A stretch of DNA of 64,000 nt from Denitrobaculum tricleocarpae (GCF_007004665.1 NZ_ML660057.1:62001-126000), one strand, 5' to 3'. Counted from the first letter of the stretch, positions 18,100 through 26,641 are shown. Made by a program: numbers and translations. Notes: generated by a model not told the origin, from the letters alone.

Positions 18100-18855
18100 A
18101 TGACGACCTTTCGTAATGACTTTCGCAAACAAATCGAACTCAAGTTTGGTCCCTTGAAATTGCTCGATGGCTTCTTCGCAGCGGCGGAACGAATCGCCGA
18201 CGAACATGGTCTGCTTCTTTCGATAGAGACGGACTTTGAGGCCCTTCTCGCCTTCAACAAAACCCAGACCGCAAGCTGGTACCCGCTCACTCCAATGTAT
18301 GACCCACGGGTCAACCACATGTCTCCCGAAACTTCGTTCTGGATCTCTGGACGTGACCAGCGCGGCGATATCGTCGCAACGCAATGTGCCCGCTTTTACG
18401 ACTGGACCGGGACAAACTTCAAGGCTGAGTTCGAATCCCTGCGGCTGGCCTATGAATATCCGGATGCAGTCATGTTTCCGGAAGAGCTGGCGATTTGCGA
18501 GGCTCCCTCGGCAACAGCCATCACGGGTCCGGTCTGTTTCAGTGGCGCCGCCTGGTACCGGCCCGACTACCGCGGCACTGGCCTCTCGGCCTTTCTGCCG
18601 CGCATATCCCGGACGCTGGCGTATACGAAGTGGAACACCCACTACACCTACAGTTTCATCGAACCGAAACTGGCCGCTAAAGGCGTCGCCGAACGCTACG
18701 GCTACACCCACGTGGAACCGGGTGTCGAGTGGCTCAATTCCTTCAGAGGCAGCTGTACATTCTGCCTTTTATGGATGCATCGGGATCAGTTGCTGGCCGA
18801 TATGCAATGGTGGACGCATCAGCAGGGCACGGCGATGGAATCACTCTTCGCATAG
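18100..18855 (+). CDS. Hypothetical protein, possible GNAT-like fold
   Basis: Cytosolic protein of 251 residues with no signal peptide or membrane segment. A block near residues 155-175 (ARYRPDYRGTGL-like in layout: WYRPDYRGTGLSAFLPRIS) resembles the acetyl-CoA-binding loop of N-acetyltransferases, and later AAKGVAERYGYTHVEPG recalls the C-terminal GNAT strand-helix. These hints are modest. ATG 18100 has GGAG nine bases upstream. It stands alone after an AT-rich region and is followed by about 285 bases with no gene. I do not recognise a named family. Confidence 0.7.
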   Translation: MTTFRNDFRKQIELKFGPLKLLDGFFAAAERIADEHGLLLSIETDFEALLAFNKTQTASWYPLTPMYDPRVNHMSPETSFWISGRDQRGDIVATQCARFYDWTGTNFKAEFESLRLAYEYPDAVMFPEELAICEAPSATAITGPVCFSGAAWYRPDYRGTGLSAFLPRISRTLAYTKWNTHYTYSFIEPKLAAKGVAERYGYTHVEPGVEWLNSFRGSCTFCLLWMHRDQLLADMQWWTHQQGTAMESLFA

Positions 18856-19140
18856 AGCCTGACCGCCTTTTGCCGAAGCAATCCGGGGCGCAAAACTCTC
18901 TCAACACCACTGGCTTTGAAGACGCCGCGCTTTCCACACCGGATCGATAGCTTTGGATAAACACCTGCAGTCGGAAAATACCCGGCCGCAGTCTAAAATA
19001 GAAACGAACACGGCATTAGAACCGCATCACATTAACGGGAACTCGGACGAAAACTGTGGTCCGCCGTCAGGCGAAAACTCCAAGTAGGGTGAAATTTATT
19101 CTTTTAAGACTTACAGGTAGATACAAGCACTAACGGCGGC

Positions 19141-20358
19141 TCATTTTTCAGCGCGCGCGTTCGCGATGACGCGCAACAGCTCAGCAAACTCGCTGCGTGA
19201 AACGAACCTATCTTTGGCACAGAAAACGGCGGTCTCCTCCACCGGCTCTCGACACAACACTATAAGTTTCTCGAGCGCCGCTTGAGGCTCAAGGCCGTCA
19301 TCTTGAATTAATCCGAAAAACCGCCGGCGAAATTCAGTTGTATCGGACAGATGCACAATGACCGAGCGCCACTCCGGAATGATCAACAAAGCCTGCTGCC
19401 CAAAGCCCCACGCCCAGAAAGAGGCCGCGGGCAAGCCACTGTCCGCATCCGGTATCCACCAGAGATAACCATGCCGGCTTCTCAGCCCTCTGTCGCCTGT
19501 ATCGACAGCTTCGGCAGTGATCCGCTCGATCCAAGAATCAGAAAGAATGCGCCTGCTCTCCAGTACACCCTTGTCGAGGTAGAGCTGACCAAAGCGGGCA
19601 AGATCACGTGCCGACATATGAAACATAGCCGCTTTGTGCCGCGAGCGTTCCGGGGCTTCGAGGTAGGAAACATCCTCACGGACATAATCCTGCATAGCAA
19701 GCGGTTGCGCTATCCCCAAGTCAAAGGCTTCGGCGACGGACATCGCGGTCCGTTTTTCGAAAACCGTCGTCAGAGCATTGTAGTCCCAATTGTTGTACGC
19801 CCAGACCTTCCCGGGCAGGTTCTCCCTCTCGCCGAGGCGGCGGTTTTTCTCCGCCGTCAAACCTGCTTCCGCGGCGGCGGGATGGTTGATGCCGGAAACG
19901 CTTTTGAGCAGATGGCGGACCGTCACGGTCCTTTGCACTGGGCTTAGGGGCTGCGGTGAATCATCGATCATAAGCTCCTGCAACGTCGCCTCAAGCCTGA
20001 TACGTCCCGCACCGGCGCCAATATGCTGGCCAACCAGCGCACTGAGAAACACCTTGCGAATGGAATGGACGTGATAAGGCACCTCGATCTTGCCGAAAGC
20101 GCCAAGAGTTTGCCCTTCCGTCACAATGACCAAGGCATCGGTGCTCAGAGTAGCCGCATATGCGAAGACTTCATCCAGCCCCTGGGGGTCCCAGCCCGGC
20201 AACTGGGTTGCAGATGGAGTTAAGCGCAGAGCCTGACCGGCATCCGCTTCTGCCTTGACCAGGAAGACCTTCGTCACCCCAATCAGAATCACAGCACCGA
20301 GAATGACGACCCAGATCTTCACCAGAATTCGATTTTGAAAAAGCTTGCGGGAGAGCAT
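19141..20358 (-). CDS. Beta-lactamase-fold serine hydrolase
   Basis: Membrane-anchored or exported protein of about 405 residues. An N-terminal hydrophobic segment (about residues 15-35) leads to a class-C beta-lactamase/penicillin-binding fold: SxxK motif as SIRK at about 99-102 and YxN motif as YNN in KVWAYNNWDYNAL. This fold covers esterases, D-aminopeptidases and carboxypeptidases; true beta-lactamase activity should not be assumed. The ATG at 20358 follows AGAAGG; the GTG at 20379 is the alternative. It lies downstream of pspC on the same strand, about 145 bases away, so read-through from the psp operon is possible. Confidence 0.85.
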   Translation of the reverse strand: MLSRKLFQNRILVKIWVVILGAVILIGVTKVFLVKAEADAGQALRLTPSATQLPGWDPQGLDEVFAYAATLSTDALVIVTEGQTLGAFGKIEVPYHVHSIRKVFLSALVGQHIGAGAGRIRLEATLQELMIDDSPQPLSPVQRTVTVRHLLKSVSGINHPAAAEAGLTAEKNRRLGERENLPGKVWAYNNWDYNALTTVFEKRTAMSVAEAFDLGIAQPLAMQDYVREDVSYLEAPERSRHKAAMFHMSARDLARFGQLYLDKGVLESRRILSDSWIERITAEAVDTGDRGLRSRHGYLWWIPDADSGLPAASFWAWGFGQQALLIIPEWRSVIVHLSDTTEFRRRFFGLIQDDGLEPQAALEKLIVLCREPVEETAVFCAKDRFVSRSEFAELLRVIANARAEK

Positions 20359-20446
20359 GGGCCTGGACCTTCTTTCCACGAAGAACGCACAAAACCGAAC
20401 TGATCACGACGGCCACAGCCATGGGGTATGTCTAAACTGCCGCTGC

Positions 20447-20472
20447 CTCAAACAATGCTGTCTCAAACAATG
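20447..20472. repeat. 11-bp direct repeat CTCAAACAATG, 15-bp period
   Basis: Perfect copies at 20447-20457 and 20462-20472, in the short gap between pspC and the serine hydrolase gene. Confidence 0.75.
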
Positions 20473-20501
20473 TAGATAAGGCGGGTTCCCGGGCGCGGGG
20501 A

Positions 20502-20957
20502 TCAGGAATCCCGCAAATCCCGGTCCATCCGATAGCCAGGCGATGTGACCTGAGCCTCGATACGCCGCAGACGCAGCTCCAGCGCACGGAACTTCTTATC
20601 AAGACTGGAAAGTGTCTGGCCGGGCTCCCGGTGCACCGATTGCCAAAAGCGTTCCTGCTCCGGGCTGTCATAGAGATTCTCCGGTTCACGGTCCAAGATC
20701 AGTGTCATCAGCAGATATCCGGAAATCGTCGGAATCGTGAAGAAAATGGCACTGATGATCGTGGCCAGGCGGATCCAGAAAGTCGGAACCCCAAAGTAGT
20801 TGGCGATACCGCCGCAGACTCCGAAAAGGCGCGCCTGCCCGCCGGACGTCCGATAGAGACGCACCCGGCTGTAGGGCTGGTGGTTCTTGGAGTCCTGGCC
20901 TTGCCTGTACTGCTGCTGCGGCCCGCCGTCCTGGGAATAGTATGGTCCTCTCGTCAT
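20502..20957 (-). CDS. pspC: Phage shock protein C (PspC domain)
   Basis: Inner-membrane protein of 151 residues. A polar, Gln-rich N-terminal stretch precedes the PspC domain (about residues 30-95: RLYRTSGGQARLFGVCGGIA, then FGVPTFWIRLATIISAIFF and the second hydrophobic stretch). A charged coiled-coil-like C-terminal tail follows. In characterised systems PspC with PspB senses envelope stress and draws PspA to the membrane. Its ATG (20957) overlaps the pspB stop by four bases, so the genes are translationally coupled. Confidence 0.93.
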   Translation of the reverse strand: MTRGPYYSQDGGPQQQYRQGQDSKNHQPYSRVRLYRTSGGQARLFGVCGGIANYFGVPTFWIRLATIISAIFFTIPTISGYLLMTLILDREPENLYDSPEQERFWQSVHREPGQTLSSLDKKFRALELRLRRIEAQVTSPGYRMDRDLRDS

Positions 20958-21187
20958 TGTCTGGCCCTCCAGCCGGGAGACTCCGCGTCCAGGATCTGTT
21001 CGAGCGTGTGGATGCGGTCCTCCATCTTTGCGGCGGACTCCCAGAGCTCGGACAGAGTTTGCTCGTCGTCGTGCGAGAGAGTCTTCGCCGTGCGCCAGCG
21101 GGTAAAGTAGTGAACCACGATCCATACCGGCGCGACGACGGCCAGAAAAATGATCAGCGGCGTGCGAAGAAGTTCGACCAACTCCAT
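20954..21187 (-). CDS. pspB: Phage shock protein B
   Basis: Small inner-membrane protein of 77 residues: one N-terminal membrane segment (about 9-27, LIIFLAVVAPVWIVVHYF) and a soluble helix with a leucine-zipper-like pattern (DEQTLSELWESAAKMEDRI). Length and layout match PspB, which acts with PspC as the stress-sensing membrane module. It lies between pspA (five-base gap) and pspC (four-base overlap). Confidence 0.93.
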   Translation of the reverse strand: MELVELLRTPLIIFLAVVAPVWIVVHYFTRWRTAKTLSHDDEQTLSELWESAAKMEDRIHTLEQILDAESPGWRARQ

Positions 21188-21192
21188 CAGCC

Positions 21193-21873
21193 TTATCCCT
21201 TTTTCTTCACGCTCTTCTTGGCCAAACGATCCTTAATCGCGGCCATTTCCGCATCGATCTCGTCTTCCACTTCAAGCTCGACGATCTCCTGCGCCAAGGT
21301 CTTGCGCTGTCCGACGTCAAAAGCTTCCACTCTTCCTTCAGCCTCGTCCAGTTTCTTTTCAAGCTGCTCGAAACGGCCCAGGGCGTCATCGACACGGCCG
21401 TCGTAGAGAGTCTGGCGAACCTTCAGGCGGGATGCCGCCGAATCATGGCGCGTCACCATACCCTTCTGCTTTGCCTTGGCTTCCGCCAGCTTGGCCTGGA
21501 GCTTTGCGATATCTTCATCGCCGCGCTGCAAGGCCTCTTCGATGTGTTCGAGGTCTTCCTTCATCACCTCGATAGCCTCAGCCAGCTTGGCTTTTTCGAG
21601 CAAGGCGCCCTTTGCGAGGTCTTCGCGGCCCTTCGTCAGGGCAATCTCGGCGCGGCGCTCCCACTCGGACTGGGCGTCGATGAGTTTTGCCAGTTTCCGC
21701 TCGACCTCTTTCTTGTCGGCAATGTTACGCGCAGCGCCCGATCGCACCTCGACGAGAGTGTCCTCCATCTCCTGAATGATCAGGCGAATGATCTTGGCGG
21801 GATCCTCGGCCCGATCCAGGATCGACGTGATATTGGAATTGATGATGTCGGTCAGGCGGGAAAAAATGCTCAT
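21193..21873 (-). CDS. pspA: Phage shock protein A
   Basis: Peripheral membrane protein of 226 residues, almost entirely coiled coil, beginning with the conserved amphipathic MSIFSRLTDIINSNITSIL and the DPAKIIRLIIQEMEDTL segment. PspA is an ESCRT-III-like membrane-repair protein that also inhibits PspF in cells without stress. ATG 21873 with GGAG upstream. It is the second gene of the operon; the first is a 68-residue unknown, with about 90 bases between. Confidence 0.95.
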   Translation of the reverse strand: MSIFSRLTDIINSNITSILDRAEDPAKIIRLIIQEMEDTLVEVRSGAARNIADKKEVERKLAKLIDAQSEWERRAEIALTKGREDLAKGALLEKAKLAEAIEVMKEDLEHIEEALQRGDEDIAKLQAKLAEAKAKQKGMVTRHDSAASRLKVRQTLYDGRVDDALGRFEQLEKKLDEAEGRVEAFDVGQRKTLAQEIVELEVEDEIDAEMAAIKDRLAKKSVKKKG

Positions 21874-21965
21874 TGCTTTGCTCCATAGTCTCGTACTTTA
21901 AGGCGGCGGCCGGTCAGAACGTCTATCTCGATGGCCTGCGGAGCCTTGGTGTTCAGCGGGTCTTT

Positions 21966-22172
21966 TTAGCCAAGGATCAGGCCGACGAGCACGCCGGCAC
22001 CGAAGATCATCCAGTGCCGCCTGCTGCTCGGCGTCATGGCCTCGTTTGCCCGCCGCAAAGTGCGGCGGCAGAGTCCGTGCAGATCCTCTTCGCGATCACG
22101 GCGCCCGGCCCGGTGTGTATGACGACGACCGGCGCTGTAGGAGGAATCGGAGGAGTAATCCTGGTACGACAT
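21966..22172 (-). CDS. Small psp-operon membrane-anchored protein, unknown
   Basis: Open frame of 68 residues and first gene behind the sigma-54 promoter. The first two thirds are hydrophilic and very rich in Ser, Tyr, Arg and His (for example SAGRRHTHRAGRRDREED); the last 15 residues (WMIFGAGVLVGLILG) form a short C-terminal membrane anchor. ATG 22172 follows GAGGAA. It does not resemble PspD, PspE or PspG as far as I can judge. Its place ahead of pspA implies co-induction with the phage shock response. Confidence 0.7.
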   Translation of the reverse strand: MSYQDYSSDSSYSAGRRHTHRAGRRDREEDLHGLCRRTLRRANEAMTPSSRRHWMIFGAGVLVGLILG

Positions 22173-22215
22173 CTTTGACGTTCCTCTTTGATAAATGACT
22201 GTTACCTCATAAGAT

Positions 22216-22231
22216 TGCAGGGACTGTGCCA
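22216..22231 (-). promoter_or_regulatory. Sigma-54 promoter of the psp operon
   Basis: On the minus strand the sequence reads TGGCAC-N5-CTGCA, with GG and GC separated by exactly ten bases as required for -24/-12 elements. It lies about 44 bases upstream of the first operon gene. The AT-rich sequence behind it is where PspF enhancer sites would be expected, and pspF is divergent, as in known psp loci. Confidence 0.8.
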
Positions 22232-22362
22232 GATTACAAAAAATCTTATAAAGTATTGATTTTTATATATTTTTTTATATTTCAAGAAGAATCAAAAATT
22301 TGCATAATCGTATATTTTCGTGTTTTTTGCTATTTTTTAGCTTTTTATGATATTATATAAAA

Positions 22363-23439
22363 ATGCAGCACGAACTCCCCTCACCCATCGGCGAATCCCG
22401 GGCTTTTCTGGAGTCTGTGGAACATATCTCGCGGGTCGCGCCGCTTGACCGGCCCGTGCTGGTGGTCGGTGAGCGCGGCACCGGCAAGGAACTCGCCGCC
22501 GCCAGGGTCCATTTCCTCTCGCAACGCTGGGGGGCGCCCTTCATCAAGCTCAATTGCGCCGCACTGGCGGAGAACCTGATTGAAGCCGAATTGTTCGGCT
22601 ATGAAGCCGGAGCTTATACGGGCGCCGTCAAGCGCCGCATCGGCCGCTTTGAGATGGCGCATCAGGGCACGCTCTTTCTGGACGAAATCGCCAACGCGAG
22701 CCTGGCGGTCCAGGAAAAGATTCTGCGGGTGATCGAGTACGGCGAGATGGAACGCGTGGGCGGCAACACCACGTTGGAAGTCGATGTGAGGGTCGTGGGC
22801 GCCACCAACGTCGATCTGCCCGCGGCAGCCGCCGACGGGCGCTTCAGGGACGATCTTCTCGACCGCCTCGCCTTCGACGTCGTCACCCTGCCGCCCTTGC
22901 GGTACCGGCACGGAGACATTCCCTTGCTCGCCGGTTATTTCGGCCGTGCCATGGCGCAGGAACTCGGCCGGGAGTCCTTTCCGGGCTTCAGCGCAACTGC
23001 CATGGAACAACTGGAAGCCCATAGCTGGCCGGGAAACGTCCGCGAACTCAAAAATGTTGTCGAGCGTGCAACCGCGCATTCTGCCGAAGGCGAAAAAATT
23101 TCGGCACTGCAGCTTGATCCCTTCGACTCGCCTTACCGGCCACAACCGCTGACCGCCAACGTCAATGCGACGCTCAGCGGCAGCGTTCAGGGGCCGTCGG
23201 AGCAGCAAGCTGCACCGCCTGAATCACCGGGAACGAGAAGATCGACAGAACCTTTCGACTTCAAACAGAAGGTCATGAACTTCGAGAGAGAGCTTCTTCT
23301 CGGGGCTCTGGCGTTCAACCGCTACAACCAGAAAGCCACGGCGTCTTACCTCTCGCTGAGCTACCATCAGCTTCGGAACAGCCTGAAAAAGCACGATTTG
23401 ATCGAGGCCGGCCGGGATGCTGGGGACAAAGTGGTTTAA
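22363..23439 (+). CDS. pspF: PspF-type sigma-54-dependent activator
   Basis: AAA+ enhancer-binding protein of 358 residues without a regulatory N-terminal domain, as in PspF. Walker A is GERGTGKE, Walker B is GTLFLDEI, and the sigma-54-contact loop reads GAYTGA instead of the usual GAFTGA. The arginine-finger region RDDLLDRLAF follows. The C-terminal helix-turn-helix (NQKATASYLSLSYHQLRNSL) is reached through a long Pro/Gln-rich linker (about residues 255-305) that is longer than in enterobacterial PspF. It is divergent from the psp operon; PspA would normally hold it inactive. Confidence 0.93.
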   Translation: MQHELPSPIGESRAFLESVEHISRVAPLDRPVLVVGERGTGKELAAARVHFLSQRWGAPFIKLNCAALAENLIEAELFGYEAGAYTGAVKRRIGRFEMAHQGTLFLDEIANASLAVQEKILRVIEYGEMERVGGNTTLEVDVRVVGATNVDLPAAAADGRFRDDLLDRLAFDVVTLPPLRYRHGDIPLLAGYFGRAMAQELGRESFPGFSATAMEQLEAHSWPGNVRELKNVVERATAHSAEGEKISALQLDPFDSPYRPQPLTANVNATLSGSVQGPSEQQAAPPESPGTRRSTEPFDFKQKVMNFERELLLGALAFNRYNQKATASYLSLSYHQLRNSLKKHDLIEAGRDAGDKVV

Positions 23440-23515
23440 CCGGCCCCCGTGAGCCTTTAGTTTGGAGCCCATGATAAAAAGAACCGGCGCCCGCGCGGCC
23501 ATCAAAGTCTGACAT

Positions 23516-24151
23516 ATGGATCGTAAAGTAAGCCCCGCAGCAACCGCGAGCCCTGCAAAGACGGCAAGCACGGCAAACCCTCCGTCGCCTCAACGCGCCG
23601 ACAACCGGCGTGCTCAGGTCATCGCAGCCGCCGCGCGGCAATTGCGCGAAAACGGCTATGCCTCTACGTCCATGCGCAAAATTGCCAGCGAAGCCGGGAT
23701 CCTCGCGGGCTCCATCTATTATCATTTCCTCTCCAAAGAAGACCTGATGTCCGCGGTTCATGACGAAGGGCTGAAGAAGATCAGCACGTCGGTACGGCGG
23801 GCGATGGAAAAAGAGAGCGATCCCTGGCTGCGACTCGAAGCCGCCTGCGCCGCACACACGGGCGCCATTCTGGAAGCGGACGATTTCGCTGGCGTGGTTC
23901 TGGCCGATATCTCGAGGGTTTCGCCGGATCTGCAGAAGCTCTTGAACGAGCAGCGCAACGGCTACGAAGAGGTCTTTCGGGTTCTCATCGACGAGCTGGA
24001 TCTGCCGCCCTCGGTCGACCGCAGCCTTTTCCGGCTCAGCCTTCTGGGCTCTCTGAATCACGCCTCACGCTGGTACAAACCCGACGGCCGCTCGCCGGCT
24101 GAAATCGCGAAGACCTTCGTTCGGATGCTGCGCAGCGGCGTCGGACAGTGA
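23516..24151 (+). CDS. TetR/AcrR family regulator
   Basis: Regulator of 211 residues. A disordered N-terminal tail rich in Ala, Pro and Ser precedes the HTH (RAQVIAAAARQLRENGYAST, then MRKIASEAGILAGSIYYHF). The C-terminal ligand domain resembles those of regulators of acyl-CoA or lipid metabolism, which would fit the convergent short-chain dehydrogenase, but this is inference. Starts at ATG 23516, 76 bases after pspF. Confidence 0.88.
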   Translation: MDRKVSPAATASPAKTASTANPPSPQRADNRRAQVIAAAARQLRENGYASTSMRKIASEAGILAGSIYYHFLSKEDLMSAVHDEGLKKISTSVRRAMEKESDPWLRLEAACAAHTGAILEADDFAGVVLADISRVSPDLQKLLNEQRNGYEEVFRVLIDELDLPPSVDRSLFRLSLLGSLNHASRWYKPDGRSPAEIAKTFVRMLRSGVGQ

Positions 24152-24157
24152 CGCCGT

Positions 24158-24201
24158 TTTAGTCGCGCGCGCTCGCGGCTTTAGTCGCACGGGCTCAAGG
24201 C
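24158..24201. repeat. 22-bp imperfect tandem duplication over a stop codon
   Basis: Units 24158-24179 and 24180-24201 match at 18 of 22 bases, both starting TTTAGTCGC. The second unit contains the stop codon of the SDR gene (24195-24197, minus strand). It lies between the convergent tetR and SDR genes. Confidence 0.7.
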
Positions 24202-25037
24202 GGCGGCATATCGTCAGGCACGAAGAAATCAGGCATCAGCTCCTCGTCGGGAACATCGGCGTAGCCCGATAGATCGGTAATCCCGGCTGAGGCCAGAATC
24301 AGGTCGTCGAGACAGAAGTTACCCGTAAACTCCCGTGAGGGGCGGGTCAGGATGACATGCGCCGCATCGGACAGGATTTCGACATTTCGGCAGCGCCGCA
24401 TGGCCTCGTCGCCCCCAAGGATGTTTTGCACTGCGGCCGTGCGGATCGCCGTCCTGGGCCAGAGTGCGTTAAAGGCGATACCGTCTTTCTTGAACTCCTC
24501 CGCCATCCCAAGAACGCACATGGACATACCGAATTTCGCCATGGTGTAGGCGACGTGTCCGCCAAACCACTTTGGCTTCATATCGAGCGGCGGCGAGAGG
24601 TTCAGAACGTGGGGATTTTCGGCCTTTTTAAGGTGCGGAATGCAGGTTTTTGAGACTAGAAACGTGCCGCGCGTGTTGATTCCGTGCATCAGATCGTAAC
24701 GCTTCATATCGGTCTCAAGCGTCGGGGTCAGCTGAATGGCGCTGGCGTTGTTGACGCAGATATCAAGACCGCCGAAGGCCTCCACCGTCTTAGCAACGGC
24801 ATCTTCGACCTGGTCCTCGTAACGGATGTCACAAATCACCGGCAGGGCGCGTCCACCCGCGGCTTCGACCTCCTCTGCCGCCGTGTAGATCGTGCCCTCA
24901 AGCTTGGGGTGCGGCTCCGCTGTCTTGGCCGCGATCGCGACATTGGCGCCGTCCTGGGCCGCGCGCTTAGCGATCGCGAGGCCAATGCCCCGGGACGCCC
25001 CGGAGATGAAAAGCGTTTTTCCCGACAGATCCGACAT
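24195..25037 (-). CDS. Short-chain dehydrogenase/reductase (HSDL2-like)
   Basis: NAD(P)-dependent oxidoreductase of 280 residues. Nucleotide-binding motif SGASRGIG near the N-terminus, NNAS at about residue 90, and catalytic YxxxK as YTMAKFG. The LSPPLDMKPKWFGGHVAYT block and the extra C-terminal region match SDRs related to hydroxysteroid dehydrogenase-like protein 2. The substrate is probably lipid-derived but unknown. ATG 25037 (MSDLSGK) follows GGGGAG; a longer open frame upstream lacks support. Convergent with the tetR gene. Confidence 0.9.
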   Translation of the reverse strand: MSDLSGKTLFISGASRGIGLAIAKRAAQDGANVAIAAKTAEPHPKLEGTIYTAAEEVEAAGGRALPVICDIRYEDQVEDAVAKTVEAFGGLDICVNNASAIQLTPTLETDMKRYDLMHGINTRGTFLVSKTCIPHLKKAENPHVLNLSPPLDMKPKWFGGHVAYTMAKFGMSMCVLGMAEEFKKDGIAFNALWPRTAIRTAAVQNILGGDEAMRRCRNVEILSDAAHVILTRPSREFTGNFCLDDLILASAGITDLSGYADVPDEELMPDFFVPDDMPPP

Positions 25038-25521
25038 TGCGTCTCCCCTACCCGGCCGCAGCCGGTCCTGGTCCAAACAGAAGCAGCAATATGAACCTCT
25101 TTACCGAACCTGTCGATTGTTCAACGGAACTTCGACGAGCTCAGCTTCCGCGTGGTTTCAGCGCGGCCATTCCAGCCATGCAACCCCGCGTGACCAACAC
25201 TGCCAGCACTGCCGCGCAGATCATCGGTCCGACCCCGCCATCAGCATAGAACGGGCACTCTGCACCCGATCGACCGCGGCTGTCACAAAACAAGCAGATC
25301 ACCGCTTGAGTGGGTGGCCTCACGGGACGTCGCTCGGACCCTCATCTGGCTGGAATTGAGGCGGTTTTGATCGAAATACCCGCTTTAAACTCTCGGTGAC
25401 ACTCCTGTGCAAAACTTAGCTTACTGTTCAGGCTTACCCCTAGCCTGACCAGTATCGAAAAACTGCCCCCGCTGGCCGCCCGGCGGGGTTTTTTCGACCT
25501 ACAAAGCCGTGACCTGAAGTG
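25038..25521. other. Intergenic region with hairpin and strong terminator
   Basis: About 480 bases between two minus-strand genes. No convincing coding sequence. Two hairpins at its right end (listed separately) end a plus-strand or minus-strand transcript. A short plus-strand RNA from this region is possible because no plus-strand gene lies upstream of the T6 terminator. Confidence 0.5.
25428..25494 (+). terminator. Hairpin plus intrinsic terminator (bidirectional)
   Basis: First hairpin: TCAGGCT/AGCCTGA (25428-25434, 25442-25448). Second: 9-bp stem CCCCGCTGG/CCGGCGGGG with one G-U pair (25467-25475, 25480-25488), followed by T6 on the plus strand. On the minus strand the same stem is followed, four bases on, by T5, so it can also end the secreted-protein gene that stops at 25522. 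Confidence 0.75.
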
Positions 25522-26145
25522 TTAACTATCCTTGCGCTTCAGGAAGGCCTCGAGCAGTTTCAGGTGCTCCCCCGCCCGGTTGCGCGAATAAACCAGGGTC
25601 ATGCCCTCCTTGGTGAGGGTCCGGTTGTAAACCTGAATCTCGTAACCGCCGTCCTCAGCCACGACCACGACATAGATGGAAAAAGTGTTCTCCTTAATTC
25701 GTCCCCAGAGGTACGGCGCCGTGCCGCGCGGGTCACGGGGGGAACGCGGCTCGACTGTCTCGCCGCCGTCCTTGCCCTCGCCTGCGCCCTGCTCCAACTT
25801 CGCAATGTCTTCAGCCTTGCCGCTGGAACTCACCGCAACAAAAATCGTTTCGGCCGGGTCAGCGGGAACAAACACCGCATCGTGTGTCTTGGAGCTAAAG
25901 CTGCCGTCCGAGCGTTTCGACAAGGTCGTCCAGGAAACCTCCACACCGTCGATACCGGGCATCGCGTTGGGAGCAGGGCTGAAGGATACCGATATCCCGC
26001 GCTTCTTTGCGCCCGTCGCGGTCAGGAAAGTCGTCTCACCCTGAAAGACTCCGAAAAATGCCTCGACCGGAGCATCCGCAGCCTGAACGGGTCCGCTTAA
26101 AATTAGAAGCGACAATCCCAGGATCAAGCCGCGCAACTTGATCAT
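25522..26145 (-). CDS. Exported hypothetical protein
   Basis: Protein of 207 residues with a clear signal peptide (hydrophobic LRGLILGLSLLILSG, cleavage near VQAADA). The mature part is beta-rich and includes VEAFFGVFQGETTF near its start and TFSIYVVVVAEDGGYEIQVYN later, suggesting a small periplasmic barrel-like domain. No Cys and no catalytic motif recognised. ATG 26145 is preferred because the signal peptide begins there; an ATG at 26163 is the alternative. No named family assigned. Confidence 0.75.
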   Translation of the reverse strand: MIKLRGLILGLSLLILSGPVQAADAPVEAFFGVFQGETTFLTATGAKKRGISVSFSPAPNAMPGIDGVEVSWTTLSKRSDGSFSSKTHDAVFVPADPAETIFVAVSSSGKAEDIAKLEQGAGEGKDGGETVEPRSPRDPRGTAPYLWGRIKENTFSIYVVVVAEDGGYEIQVYNRTLTKEGMTLVYSRNRAGEHLKLLEAFLKRKDS

Positions 26146-26641
26146 CGGGCAAAAACTCAACATACCTGCTTGTGCCTCCCTAAGGCTCCTATGAGCCGAT
26201 CCGCCGCATCGCACCGATCATAGCGATCGGGGCCGTTCCAAAGTCCTGACGCATTCCGGGTTTCGCCGACCTTTTCCCCTTCATCAATACCGCGAATTTC
26301 GACGCTTCGCCACTCACATCTAATTGCCTCATTCTTCAATAAAAGCGATTACTTAGATTACGCGCACAACCGCGAATTCCGTCAAAAACCAGCTCTTTTA
26401 ACTTGGGGGGTTGAGCGAGGAAAAGCAAACACCAACTTGTGCGTTGAAACCAACGTTTCACACCACCGATGCTTGGTCACTTCTTGTGAAACGCGTTTGA
26501 ACTCGTGCAAAACGAGAAACTCTATTATATCTACAGGCGCAATAACGGCGTTCACCTATTCTCAATGGGGTAGCTTTAGTCTAGGCCTCTCGTCGTTTGA
26601 ACGAAAAACGTGACGCCGGTGACTGAAAAAGGAGCGACCAA
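26146..26641. other. Divergent intergenic region upstream of SCP2 gene
   Basis: About 500 bases with no gene that I can support. It holds a weak inverted repeat, GTTTCACA/TGTGAAAC (26455-26462, 26485-26492), with a 22-base spacer, which could be an operator. Promoters for both flanking genes should lie here. Confidence 0.45.

Noticed and set aside
19141-20358. Antibiotic-resistance beta-lactamase
   Set aside because: The fold motifs SxxK and YxN are shared by many esterases and peptidases; sequence and context give no reason to call a resistance enzyme.
25428-25494. 6S RNA, SRP RNA or tmRNA upstream of the terminator
   Set aside because: None of the conserved sequence blocks of these RNAs is present.
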